From NCBI GenBank assembly GCA_035289205.1, contig DATDXV010000021.1, positions 1 through 49,051 of the forward strand: a stretch of DNA of 49,051 nucleotides. The letters run 5' to 3'. The stretch comes from DATDXV01 sp035289205 (GTDB lineage: Archaea; Aenigmatarchaeota; Aenigmatarchaeia; Aenigmatarchaeales; DATDXV01). Positions 32,190-39,389 of the stretch are shown in pieces; position 1 is the stretch's first letter; each line of letters starts with the position of its first letter. The position numbers and the translations under genes are program-made. The notes under the pieces were generated by a model. That model saw nothing but the letters and a program-made list of their open reading frames with translations, did no database searches and was not told where the DNA came from.

Positions 32190-32381
32190 ATGGGCCGAAT
32201 AAGGACAAGATGGATAAAGAACATTGCAGAGGAGATAGCTCTAAAGTTTCCTGACAAGGTCTCTGCCGACTATGAACAGAACAAGGCCCTCATAGATTCC
32301 ATGAATCTCGGGGAGGACAAGTTCGTCAGGAACAAGGTAGCAGGCTACATGGTCAAGATCGCCCAGAGAAAAGCAGCATAG
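32190..32381 (+). CDS. rps17e: Small ribosomal subunit protein S17e (eS17)
   Basis: 63 residues: MGRIRTRWIKNIAEEIALKF, then VRNKVAGYMVKIAQRK. This is the short archaeal form of eS17, which has no bacterial counterpart. A GGTATAAAAA box (32171-32180) is close upstream. Head-to-head with nop5, so translation-apparatus genes share a promoter region. Confidence 0.96.
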   Translation: MGRIRTRWIKNIAEEIALKFPDKVSADYEQNKALIDSMNLGEDKFVRNKVAGYMVKIAQRKAA

Positions 32382-32418
32382 TTTTAATATTAAGTCACAG
32401 CATATCTTTCTAGATAAT

Positions 32419-32688
32419 ATGGGTACACTGAATCCAAAACAAGTAGCAGTTTCACTGGGACTGTTGGCAGCGGCAATGCACCTGATATGGTCAGTGATGG
32501 TTGCTCTTGGCTTCGGACAGGCATGGATAAACTGGATAATTGGATTGCACTTTGTAAGCGCAACAGTTACTGTAATGCCATTCAATGCTGTGACAGCAAT
32601 AATTCTATTGGTCGTGACGTTCGTATTGGGATCTATAGTAGGATTTGTCTTTGCGACAGCATGGAACTGGACAGGCAAGAAGTTGTAG
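32419..32688 (+). CDS. Small two-helix membrane protein
   Basis: 89 residues with hydrophobic segments at about 9-32 and 55-80: LNPKQVAVSLGLLAAAMHLI and AVTAIILLVVTFVLGSIVGF. The NPKQxAxSLG start recalls small archaeal membrane proteins annotated as DUF5676, but I hold that name loosely. Function unknown. It lies between rps17e and tRNA-Leu. Confidence 0.65.
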   Translation: MGTLNPKQVAVSLGLLAAAMHLIWSVMVALGFGQAWINWIIGLHFVSATVTVMPFNAVTAIILLVVTFVLGSIVGFVFATAWNWTGKKL

Positions 32689-32744
32689 ATGCGATCTAGA
32701 ATCTAAAGAAGACTTTTGTTTAGTTTTATTTGCCTATTTTTAAT

Positions 32745-32867
32745 TGGTGCGGGGGGCAGGATTTGAACCTGCGGACCTCTAAAGGACCAGATTTCTCTAT
32801 CATCTCAGAGATCAAAACTCAAGAGTTTCTTGAGTCTGGCGCCATTGCCGGACTAGGCGACCCCCGC
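32745..32867 (-). tRNA. tRNA-Leu(CAA) with a 36-nt intron and encoded CCA
   Basis: Acceptor GCGGGGG/CCCCCGC, type II variable arm TCCTTTAGAGGT, T-arm GCAGGTTCAAATCCTGC, discriminator A and genomic CCA (32745-32747). The anticodon stem CCAGA/TCTGG encloses loop CTCAAGA, anticodon CAA at 32830-32832. An intron at 32793-32828 sits at the canonical position 37/38: CTC of the exon pairs with GAG of the intron, and the bulges are AG|A and AA|A. Without it the tRNA is of normal type II length. Confidence 0.93.
32793..32828 (-). other. tRNA-Leu intron, canonical position
   Basis: 36 bases, bounded by 3-nt bulges AG|A and AA|A. The intron begins with an AACTC-TT-GAGTT hairpin. The central helix has three of four pairs. 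Confidence 0.8.
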
Positions 32868-32901
32868 ATGAGAAGTGTTTCTGCGAGAACGATATAAAGA
32901 T

Positions 32902-33471
32902 TTATCCATGGTAGGGAGTCGCAGCGTTTTCTTGTTTTCCGTTGTGCTCTTCTTTTCTGCAATCGGAAACATATGTCGCTGAACCTTCCACCCTAGCCAA
33001 TTCATCGCCTTTCAATGTTCTGGGATCAACATGGAATACAAACATTCCTTCTCCTATAAAGTCTCTTATCCGATAAAACACTTTCAGGGTTTCGTCAAAA
33101 CCGTTGACAGTGCGCAACCTCTCAAAGGAGTCTGTAGCAGCAACTCCGGACTTGCCATTTTTCTCAAGAAATTTGGTTATAGTATCAAAAAACGAATTTG
33201 AATTGGTTGGATTTATGACATCTGGACCAGCCACAGTGCTAATCCTGTAGACCGTTAATTCCTCGACTCTTTTGCTAAACTCTTTGAAGTCTTTGAATCC
33301 CTCATGATCGTAATTGGAAGAAAGCGCCAATATTCTTCTTCGAGTATCTTTTATGTCTAGAAATATGCCGTATAGAACACTAACACTATGGGATTTCAGG
33401 AGATAAGATCCTGGACCCCTATCCTCGAATTTTATCTTTTTTGTCTCCTTCCCAACATCTGCTGTATCCAT
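32902..33471 (-). CDS. DUF835-like protein
   Basis: 189 residues from ATG 33471; an open extension to 33630 is a shadow of the next gene. The pattern GPGSYLLKSHSVSVLYGIF, then ALSSNYD, NPTNSNSFFDTITKFLEKNG, SFERLRTVNGFDETLKVFYR and MFVFHVDPRTL matches DUF835, a domain found in archaeal signalling proteins and usually fused to sensor domains. Here it stands alone. Role unknown; possibly linked to the KaiC/V4R type of signalling in archaea. Confidence 0.65.
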   Translation of the reverse strand: MDTADVGKETKKIKFEDRGPGSYLLKSHSVSVLYGIFLDIKDTRRRILALSSNYDHEGFKDFKEFSKRVEELTVYRISTVAGPDVINPTNSNSFFDTITKFLEKNGKSGVAATDSFERLRTVNGFDETLKVFYRIRDFIGEGMFVFHVDPRTLKGDELARVEGSATYVSDCRKEEHNGKQENAATPYHG

Positions 33472-33565
33472 AGAAAAACTTACTACCACACAGTATTTAA
33501 ATATACCTATTGCACGCTGATTGCCGAATAAGAAAATGTGAAGAAAAAGAAAAGATATTACTTGA

Positions 33566-33736
33566 CTAGAGGTCTGCTGGCCTGATTGTTGCTCTTCCGT
33601 TTGCCTTTGCTCTCTTTGATGCATCAGCAAGCAATTCAGCGACTTTCTTGTCCATAGCGCCCATGAAGTCGCCGGAGCATCTCATTCCTTTGCAAGCAGC
33701 CTTTACAGCCGACTTTACAACTAAAGCTTTGCCCAT
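33566..33736 (-). CDS. Small histone-fold-like protein (DUF1931-like)
   Basis: 56 residues: MGKALVVKSAVKAACKGMRC, then SGDFMGAMDKKVAELLADAS and KRAKANGRATIRPADL. The last helix with RAxANGRxTxRPxDL is the histone-fold helix-loop seen in the archaeal DUF1931 family. Likely DNA-binding; exact partner unknown. A strong GAGGTGAT Shine-Dalgarno (33741-33748) precedes the ATG. Two cysteines (ACKG, RCSG) are unusual for a histone fold. Confidence 0.8.
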   Translation of the reverse strand: MGKALVVKSAVKAACKGMRCSGDFMGAMDKKVAELLADASKRAKANGRATIRPADL

Positions 33737-33740
33737 TCAT

Positions 33741-33748
33741 ATCACCTC
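33741..33748 (-). promoter_or_regulatory. Shine-Dalgarno of the histone-fold gene
   Basis: GAGGTGAT on the minus strand, complementary to the 16S 3' end, ends four bases before the ATG. It fixes the start of a 56-codon gene. Confidence 0.65.
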
Positions 33749-33853
33749 ATTTTTTCTTGAGAGTTAAAACCCTCGTATATGAGTGCTGTTCGACTCTATT
33801 TAAAGGTATATGAATCTGGATTATAGACTGACCAGTAGGCAAAATAACGGCTT

Positions 33854-34933
33854 TTACGAAGAATCTAGCCTTTTTACAGCTACGCCAGGCACCCCGAGCC
33901 TCACTGTGAATGCGTCATATCCATCATTCTCAAATTCCTGTATCAGCTTCACCCTTTGCCCATCGTCTTTGGCAAGCACTATGCAGCTTCCCCCTCCCCA
34001 GCCGCCGGTAGGCTTGGCGCCAAGAGCGCCCTTCTTCATAGAAGTCTCAACAATGTCATCAAGCTTCTCTGTGGAAATGTCAAACTCACTCAAAGCCTTG
34101 TAGTATAGGTTCATCAGTCTCCCTATCTTCTCCAGATCCTTCGCCCCTATAACAGACAGCGCAGTACTGGCTATGTTCTCAGCCTTCTTCATCGTCTCTT
34201 CAAACATCTTCGGCTGCGTGTCCTTTATCTTCCATACCTTCTCTACCATCTCGCTCGTCTTCGCGGCCTCGCCGCTGTTGACAATTATAAGCGGGAATTC
34301 GAAGTCAATGGTCAGATGCTCTATGCTTCTTCCGGTCTTAACAAGATAGCCGCCGTGAGTAACCGTGTTTGCATCTATGCCCGAAGGGGTGACATGCACA
34401 GACCTCTCCGCCTCATTCGCATAATAAATTATCTCCTCTTTGGAGAAGTTGCGGCCGAAAAGCTCTGAAACTGCAGCAACCAAACCAGCACTAACAGAGG
34501 CGCTTGACCCGAGGTTCTTTGTAACTGCGGAATTTATCCTTGCCCTAAAAGGCTTGTGCCCATAGTCTTCCCCTATCTCAGCTACAGCAACAAGGCATGG
34601 GATCAGCTTGTTGCTTTCAGTCATTTTCCTGATCTCCTTCGAAGCAGGTTTCTCCTTGCTCTTATCTAGATTGTATGCATCCCTAAGCTCGTAGACCCTG
34701 TTCATTAAATTGTCCAATTCGGTAAAACTGATTCTCGCAATTCCAAACTCTCCGGCATCAATCTCTATTCCCTCATATGCCTTTCCCGCCTCGACGGTTG
34801 TGTATATTCCGGCTGCCGCGGCGATGCCAGGCTTCCCATGGACAACAGCATGCTCGCCAAAAAGTATTACCTTTCCTGGCGCAACAGCCTCAACCTCATA
34901 AACAGCCTCCTCCTTTGCTTCAGCAATTGCCAT
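33854..34933 (-). CDS. mvk: Mevalonate kinase
   Basis: 359 residues, GHMP kinase. Motifs: APGKVILFGEHAVVHGKPGI (17-36), TKNLGSSASVSAGLVAA (ATP loop), PSGIDANTVTHGG (catalytic Asp) and KPTGGWGGGSCIVL near the C-terminus. It phosphorylates mevalonate on the way to archaeal isoprenoid lipids. It is divergent from isopentenyl phosphate kinase, 65 bases apart, showing that the archaeal (alternative) mevalonate route operates. Confidence 0.95.
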   Translation of the reverse strand: MAIAEAKEEAVYEVEAVAPGKVILFGEHAVVHGKPGIAAAAGIYTTVEAGKAYEGIEIDAGEFGIARISFTELDNLMNRVYELRDAYNLDKSKEKPASKEIRKMTESNKLIPCLVAVAEIGEDYGHKPFRARINSAVTKNLGSSASVSAGLVAAVSELFGRNFSKEEIIYYANEAERSVHVTPSGIDANTVTHGGYLVKTGRSIEHLTIDFEFPLIIVNSGEAAKTSEMVEKVWKIKDTQPKMFEETMKKAENIASTALSVIGAKDLEKIGRLMNLYYKALSEFDISTEKLDDIVETSMKKGALGAKPTGGWGGGSCIVLAKDDGQRVKLIQEFENDGYDAFTVRLGVPGVAVKRLDSS

Positions 34934-34998
34934 AGAGAATGTTGCACAGTAAAGGTTAAATTCTTATTTGCACGCCTCCCAATAGCTTCTGTGAAACA

Positions 34999-35799
34999 AT
35001 GAAGGATCTGATTGTTTTGAAGGTTGGAGGATCTGTAATAACCGATAAGAAAAGCGAAAAGCCTAAAGCGAACCTGAAAAACATAAATAGGATAGCTGAA
35101 GAGATATCAGAAGCTTATGCTTCCGGCAAATTTGACTTGATCTTGGTTCATGGAGCTGGCTCATACGGTCATCAGATTGTGAAGAAAACAGGAATTGACA
35201 AGGGAATAAAAAACGATGAACAGAGGGTTGCGTTCGCGGAGACGCAAAGGCTGCAGAATGATTTGAACTCGATCGTAACGAAAGCTTTGATAAAGAATGA
35301 TGTGCCAGCAATGCCCCTGCAGGCCTCTGCGCATGCTATAATGAGAGCGGGAAGGCTTGTGAAGTTCGATCTTGAAGCTACACGCGGATTTCTTAGAAGC
35401 GGGCTTGTTCCAGTCTTCTATGGCGTTCCTGCATTTGATACGGAACAGGCATGCTCCATTCTTTCCGGAGACCAGATAACGCCTTATGTTGCAAAAGAAC
35501 TTTACGCCAGAAAAATAATCCACGGGACAAATGTTGACGGCATTTTCACAGCAGATCCCAACAAGGACAAGAGTGCGAAATTGATTCCATTGATAAGGGA
35601 GGAGAACTTCGAGAAGATAAGCAGCTGGATGTCTGGCTCTTCAGCTGTTGATGTCACAGGCGGGATGCTTGGAAAGATATCAGAACTTTTGGATGTTGCC
35701 AAGTCTGGAATAGAATCGCAGATAGTTAATGCTCTGAAGGCTGGAAATGTCAAGAAGGCTCTCCTTGGAGAGAAGATAGGGACAGTCGTAGTGCGCTGA
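34999..35799 (+). CDS. ipk: Isopentenyl phosphate kinase
   Basis: 266 residues, amino acid kinase fold: LIVLKVGGSVITDKKSEKP (N-terminal glycine loop and Lys), LVHGAGSYGHQIVKK with the diagnostic His, and ILSGDQITPYVAKEL. It converts isopentenyl phosphate to isopentenyl diphosphate, the last step of the archaeal mevalonate variant. The ATG is at 34999. It is convergent with the TrmB regulator, stops abutting. Confidence 0.95.
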   Translation: MKDLIVLKVGGSVITDKKSEKPKANLKNINRIAEEISEAYASGKFDLILVHGAGSYGHQIVKKTGIDKGIKNDEQRVAFAETQRLQNDLNSIVTKALIKNDVPAMPLQASAHAIMRAGRLVKFDLEATRGFLRSGLVPVFYGVPAFDTEQACSILSGDQITPYVAKELYARKIIHGTNVDGIFTADPNKDKSAKLIPLIREENFEKISSWMSGSSAVDVTGGMLGKISELLDVAKSGIESQIVNALKAGNVKKALLGEKIGTVVVR

Positions 35800-36519
35800 T
35801 TATTTCTCCGCAACGCTCCACAGGAACTCGAAGTGGTGCCTGTATGAATCAGCTATCTCCTTGCTCTCTATCATTACAACCAGGGGCTGCTCAGACCAGA
35901 TTATTATTGCAACCTTGTCACCCCATATGTTTGTGGCAGCTGGACCAAGGTATTTCTCAGGCAAGAACTTCCATTGCGCCATCGGAACCTTTATTCCACG
36001 CGCCTTCTCTCCGTAGATCATCTTAAGCAGTACCTTCTTCTTTACCCTCCTCATCGTGTATTGCGGAGCATAGTACTTCAGGATCTCGCCAAAATGTGTT
36101 GTCCCTCCGAGCACAAGGATTTCCTTGTAGTTAAGCTGATCGTCAAGGATTGTCTTCAGTCCTCTTTTCCCCCTATAGATCCTAGCCTCCTGCTTTGCCT
36201 CTACAGCTCCATATTGCTTCTCAAGCTTCGGAACAACCGCGCTCAGATCCTCCATCTTGAAATTCATGATCTCAATAAGCCTCTGCGGATTTTCTGCTTG
36301 GAAATATCTCCTTGTTCCATGCATCACATAGCTTACAAGGCCCTTCGCAACCAGCCTTTCAATGGAATCATACACGTTCCTTCTATGCATCCCTATCTTC
36401 TGAGCAATCTGTCCTGCCAACCCTGTCCGCATCCTTATCAAAGCCAGGTATACCTTTGCCTCCCCTTTGCTCAGGCCCACGTATCCCAATAGTTTTTCCT
36501 CAAGGGTTGTTTCTGGCAT
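35800..36519 (-). CDS. TrmB-family transcriptional regulator
   Basis: 239 residues. HTH: LLGYVGLSKGEAKVYLALIR, QKIGMHRRNVYDSIERLVAKG, LVSYVMHGTRRYF. A short coiled coil and a C-terminal effector-like domain with YRGKRGLKTILDDQLNYKEI follow. The TrmB fold differs from the regulator at 16.9-17.7 kb. It sits next to mevalonate and phosphate kinase genes, but no operator can be named. An AT-rich promoter region lies upstream (36540-36600). Confidence 0.82.
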   Translation of the reverse strand: MPETTLEEKLLGYVGLSKGEAKVYLALIRMRTGLAGQIAQKIGMHRRNVYDSIERLVAKGLVSYVMHGTRRYFQAENPQRLIEIMNFKMEDLSAVVPKLEKQYGAVEAKQEARIYRGKRGLKTILDDQLNYKEILVLGGTTHFGEILKYYAPQYTMRRVKKKVLLKMIYGEKARGIKVPMAQWKFLPEKYLGPAATNIWGDKVAIIIWSEQPLVVMIESKEIADSYRHHFEFLWSVAEK

Positions 36520-36620
36520 AGAAGGTATTCATTCTCCAAGGAATATAAGCATTGTGGTATTCTCTATCACCACACTAATTAAACAGCCAGCTGGAGTAAA
36601 CTCTGTTTAGGTGGTTAACA

Positions 36621-37553
36621 ATGATAGCTGAGCATCCCTCTTTCCGGGAACCGAAAATTGGCGAGATAAGATCGAAGATTCAGGTCCAGTCTTATGCTGA
36701 CCTTGTTACAGGTATAAAGAACCTGAACAGGGACCAGTACATAGAGATACCCCTGTGTGAGGAGATCGTTTCTCCAGAATTTGCCGATGGAATTCACTAC
36801 AAGAAAGCAGGCCCTCATCTTTCTGTGAGCATACCTGATGCGAGATACAGATGCGTCGGGGTGCGTTCAATAGATGACAGGATAAGGGACGCAATGAAAC
36901 AAGCAGAAGGCGATCTGCGAGGATACGGCTGGACAGGTTTCAGGGACAGCAGGCACAGGCTGATTGGTCTTGCAGACTTGATTGACGGGATGGAACTCTT
37001 CACTTACATAAGAGATGTTGAAAACGATGAGAATATCAAGATACAAGACTACTCGCAAAGGATTGTTGCATTCGTCCCATCAAGGACAAAGGAGAAGGAA
37101 TACAACGTTGCACTGAATTCTCTGCCGATAGCAACGAGCGACAACCCCCTGGCGGATGCGATAGATCTGTTCGGGAGCTGCAACTGCGAGGACAAGGTAT
37201 TCAACGGGGAGCTAAACACAAAATACAAATCAGGCGAGGAGAGATTCTGCGCGCACGAAGTAGCTGCATACTATGAAACTGCTGCATTCAAGGAGGAGAA
37301 ACAGTTCGCGCACATTGCGCAGAACCCATTTCCGATAGCAAGAGGCAAGGCAATCAAGTTCAACAGGAAGCTAAAAAACAATGTTGTAAAGGAAGTTGAA
37401 TACTCTGGGAAGATGCATAGAAGAGCGTTGACAAAGATCGAGAAGGAACTGCTGAACTGGATATACCTGCAAAGGGAAGGAGCGGATGAGATGTTCAAGT
37501 TCGAGGATGCAGGAATGGCTGCGCAGGCTGCAATGTACTATGCAGAGCTTTAG
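36621..37553 (+). CDS. SWIM zinc-finger-like protein, otherwise unknown
   Basis: 310 residues. Residues about 188-223 carry GSCNCEDKVFNG ... ERFCAHEVAAYYETAAF, a C-x-C ... C-x-H SWIM motif, a zinc finger found in nucleic-acid-associated proteins. The N-terminal half (Tyr/Asp-rich) is without a known motif. A hydrophobic segment is absent, so it is cytosolic. It may be a phage- or defence-related DNA-binding protein, but there is no positive sign of that. It ends overlapping a small gene on the opposite strand. Confidence 0.6.
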   Translation: MIAEHPSFREPKIGEIRSKIQVQSYADLVTGIKNLNRDQYIEIPLCEEIVSPEFADGIHYKKAGPHLSVSIPDARYRCVGVRSIDDRIRDAMKQAEGDLRGYGWTGFRDSRHRLIGLADLIDGMELFTYIRDVENDENIKIQDYSQRIVAFVPSRTKEKEYNVALNSLPIATSDNPLADAIDLFGSCNCEDKVFNGELNTKYKSGEERFCAHEVAAYYETAAFKEEKQFAHIAQNPFPIARGKAIKFNRKLKNNVVKEVEYSGKMHRRALTKIEKELLNWIYLQREGADEMFKFEDAGMAAQAAMYYAEL

Positions 37554-37672
37554 TATAGGTTGCAAAGCGTTCCGTAGTCAGCAAGAGTTCTTTCTTTATA
37601 TTTCGGAATCACGTTCTTGATCTTTTCATCCGGAGCTTGGCTACAAACTTCATCCACTTTATCTTTTGTCAT
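37550..37672 (-). CDS. Small ORF of 40 aa
   Basis: 40 residues: MTKDKVDEVCSQAPDEKIKN, then VIPKYKERTLADYG and two further residues before CNLY. A TTTAAAAAG box is about 20 bases before the ATG and a GGTGAT sits near it. Two cysteines, no family. It lies between the SWIM gene, whose stop it overlaps, and tRNA-Glu. Coding status is uncertain but promoter and start support it. Confidence 0.4.
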   Translation of the reverse strand: MTKDKVDEVCSQAPDEKIKNVIPKYKERTLADYGTLCNLY

Positions 37673-37734
37673 GGCAATATCACCGATTTAGGCTTTTTAA
37701 AGATTGGTGCTCCCAGCGGGATTTGAACCCACGT

Positions 37735-37764
37735 TTCCAGTAATCCGAACCGAAGTTCAGATAT
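37735..37764 (-). other. tRNA-Glu intron 3 (30 nt, variable region)
   Basis: Exon CCGG pairs with intron CTGG (one G-U). The 5' bulge is TG|A and the 3' bulge AA|A. The inner helix is TATCTGAAC-TTCG-GTTCGGATTA with one bulged T and a UUCG loop. Removal leaves the variable region TGAC. Alternative one-base shift gives the same product. Confidence 0.78.
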
Positions 37765-37772
37765 CACCGGCT

Positions 37773-37816
37773 AACTTCGCTATCATAGGCTTGCGCCTCA
37801 ACCCTTTCGAGTCGCT
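37773..37816 (-). other. tRNA-Glu intron 2 (44 nt, canonical 37/38)
   Basis: After removal of intron 1, exon CTTT pairs with intron GAAG (one U-G). The outer helix is the anticodon stem CCGGC/GCCGG, the 5' bulge CG|A and the 3' bulge TT|A. Its interior has small hairpins TCGAG-CGA-CTCGA (partly exon) and GGC-GCAA-GCC. It can form only once intron 1 is out, so splicing may be ordered. Confidence 0.75.
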
Positions 37817-37819
37817 CGA

Positions 37820-37848
37820 TTGGCCAGCAAAAAGTTATCTTTTTGCTT
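37820..37848 (-). other. tRNA-Glu intron 1 (29 nt, inside the anticodon, 34/35)
   Basis: Exon GGCC pairs with intron GGCC (four-pair central helix). The 5' bulge is TT|A, the inner helix AGCAAAAAG/CTTTTTGCT is nine perfect pairs, and the 3' bulge is AA|T. Cuts join CCTT to TCG. The outer helix is weak, so this is a relaxed BHB. Confidence 0.8.
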
Positions 37849-38012
37849 AAGGCCGGTATCCTTGACCGGGCTAGACGATGGGAGCCTATGATTGATTACT
37901 AGTCTATCTTTTATAAAATAACCTTCCACAGGAAATCCGGAAAAAATTAACTCTTCCACTGCAAAATGGCATTTAAGAATTATAATCTGATTTATTTTAT
38001 ACAGATGAAAAT

Positions 38013-38735
38013 ATGAACATTAGAAAATTCTGCAATACTGATTTTGCTTATTGGATAGGTATAATTCAGACAGACGGCTATTTCCAGCATTATGAATATA
38101 ATAAAAAGAAAATGGTTTTAGCCAGAGCGTTTAATAAGAACTTGGCTATTATAGAGAGGTTCAAAGATATTTCCTATAGATTGTTTAATAGAAAATCGAA
38201 GATAGTAAAATACAAAGACAGGTCCGCTATGGAATATAGAATAGGTGTAAAGGAATTTGTTCCATTGTTCCATAAACTAAAGATTAAATTATCTAAACCG
38301 CCTACTCCACCGAACTGGATATTAAATTCTAATAAGTTCTTTGGTGCCTATTTAGCAGCTATTATAGACGGTGATGGCGGTGTTAGAATAAAACGATATA
38401 AATATCCTCAATGTGTTATTAGAATAATAAGTGGTGAATTTCCTCATAAATTATCAAAGGCAGTTGAAAGAATACTCAGATGCAGTATCTACTCTGAGTA
38501 TAGAGAACGAACAACCTTCATAGGTAATAGAAAAATCTCTGGAAAATCTTATACATTAGAATTTAATATAACTAAGAAAAATATTGGCTTTGTTAAGAAT
38601 TTCATACTTCCACATATAGTATCTTCTCATAAATCTGACAAAATAAAAGAGTTCCTTATAATGAAAGATTATCAATTCATGACAAGGTCTTCCAGTTCTC
38701 CTTGTAATGCTAGTATTTTTCACGCCGATCATTAA
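38013..38735 (+). CDS. LAGLIDADG-type homing endonuclease-like protein
   Basis: 240 residues. Two dodecapeptide-like helices carry acidic residues: FAYWIGIIQTDGYF (about 11-24) and FGAYLAAIIDGDGGVRI (about 109-125). Two motifs imply a monomeric enzyme of the usual size. It is basic, AT-rich (many AAA, ATA and TTA codons) compared with its neighbours, which suggests transfer. It stands free between tRNA-Glu and tRNA-Val rather than inside an intron; the nearby introns are far too short to host it. It could cleave an intron-less tRNA site, but that is not shown. Confidence 0.8.
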   Translation: MNIRKFCNTDFAYWIGIIQTDGYFQHYEYNKKKMVLARAFNKNLAIIERFKDISYRLFNRKSKIVKYKDRSAMEYRIGVKEFVPLFHKLKIKLSKPPTPPNWILNSNKFFGAYLAAIIDGDGGVRIKRYKYPQCVIRIISGEFPHKLSKAVERILRCSIYSEYRERTTFIGNRKISGKSYTLEFNITKKNIGFVKNFILPHIVSSHKSDKIKEFLIMKDYQFMTRSSSSPCNASIFHADH

Positions 38736-38742
38736 AAAGTAA

Positions 38743-38837
38743 TGGTGGGCCGAGCAGGATTTGAACCTGCGACCTTTACCGTGTGAGGGGTCCGCTCCTC
38801 GAAGAGGATTAACGTCATACCGCTAGACCATCGGCCC
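38743..38837 (-). tRNA. tRNA-Val(CAC) with a 20-nt intron and encoded CCA
   Basis: Acceptor GGGCCGA/TCGGCCC, D-arm GTC-TAGCGGTAT-GAC, T-arm GCAGGTTCAAATCCTGC, discriminator A, CCA at 38743-38745. The anticodon stem is TTACC/GGTAA with loop CTCACAC, anticodon CAC at 38783-38785. A 20-base intron (38790-38809) splits the stem between positions 29 and 30. Without it the tRNA is 72 bases. Confidence 0.9.
38790..38809 (-). other. tRNA-Val intron (20 nt) in the anticodon stem
   Basis: The inner hairpin is TCCTC-TTC-GAGGA. The 5' bulge is TA|A and the 3' bulge AC|C. The central helix pairs three of four bases (ACGT with GCGG: T-G, G-C, C-G). Cuts restore stem TTACC. A non-canonical intron position. 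Confidence 0.7.
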
Positions 38838-38842
38838 ATAAT

Positions 38843-38928
38843 TGGCGCTGAGGGGGAGATTCGAACTCCCGGATCATTTCTGAAACCAGCTTAGCAGACT
38901 GGCGCCGTAACCACTTGGCTACCTCAGC
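38843..38928 (-). tRNA. tRNA-Ser(GCU), no intron, encoded CCA
   Basis: Acceptor GCTGAGG/CCTCAGC, type II tRNA with loop CTGCTAA in stem CCAGT/GCTGG, anticodon GCT at 38893-38895. The variable arm includes TTTCAGAAATGATC. T-arm GGGAG-TTCGAAT-CTCCC, discriminator G and CCA at 38843-38845. It is five bases from tRNA-Val on the same strand, so the two probably form one transcript. Confidence 0.94.
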
Positions 38929-39053
38929 ATGCTATATCATTCGATCTGATACTTTAAAAGTTTAGCAATTTTTCTCGCCAAAGTGAAGGAAACCTTTGCT
39001 AAAACCTTTAAATATTTGATTGTTGCCAATATTCATATCAGTTTTGTGATTTT

Positions 39054-39380
39054 ATGGCAATAACAATAAAAAACCTGTCTGAAATGTTCGGAAAAGACGT
39101 CTTCACTGACAAGGGCGTATACACGGGAAAGGTTGTTGACATCGACGTAAGCCTATCGAAATTCAGGGTAAAATCGCTTGTTGTTGAAGTAGCGAGGGGC
39201 TCATTCTTATCAAATCTCGTTGGCGGAAAGAAAGGCGTGATAATTCCATACAGCCTTGTCCAGAACGTGGGGGATGTTGTGATAATCAGGCACATCTCAA
39301 CACCAACCTCATCTGAGGATGCAAAAGGACCTGCAGGTCTGAGCGGATCAGAAGAGCCGATGACAATTTCTTCGTTCTAA
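39054..39380 (+). CDS. PRC-barrel domain protein
   Basis: 108 residues. The PRC-barrel core is about 9-80: LSEMFGKDVFTDKGVYTGKV, VDIDVSLSKFRVKSLVV and KKGVIIPYSLVQNVGDVVII, followed by an acidic Ser/Pro tail. PRC-barrels occur in ribosome maturation and cell-division-linked archaeal proteins. In archaea, small free PRC-barrel proteins have been linked to division (CdpB-like); whether this is one is inference. Single gene. Confidence 0.85.
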   Translation: MAITIKNLSEMFGKDVFTDKGVYTGKVVDIDVSLSKFRVKSLVVEVARGSFLSNLVGGKKGVIIPYSLVQNVGDVVIIRHISTPTSSEDAKGPAGLSGSEEPMTISSF

Positions 39381-39389
39381 ATTAAGCCT

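Larger units (their letters stand above)
37705..37885 (-). tRNA. tRNA-Glu(UUC) with three introns and encoded CCA
   Basis: The ends and D-arm are tRNA-Glu: acceptor GCTCCCA/TGGGAGC, D-arm GTCTAGCCCGGTCAAGGAT, T-arm GTGGGTTCAAATCCCGC, discriminator A, CCA at 37705-37707. The gene is 178 bases without CCA. Removing three BHB-bounded introns (29, 44 and 30 nt) leaves 75 bases: anticodon arm CCGGC-CTTTCGA-GCCGG with anticodon UUC and a four-base variable region TGAC. Without splicing, the loop would misleadingly read TAA. Exons: 37885-37849, 37819-37817, 37772-37765, 37734-37708. Confidence 0.88.

Noticed and set aside
33472..33630. N-terminal extension of the DUF835-like protein.
   Set aside because: It overlaps the histone-fold gene and has low-complexity, Gln-rich sequence without a start signal.
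37846..37850. Anticodon TAA (Leu) for the tRNA at 37.7-37.9 kb.
   Set aside because: D-arm, acceptor and a mature length of 75 bases fit tRNA-Glu; the TAA reading comes from leaving intron 1 in place.
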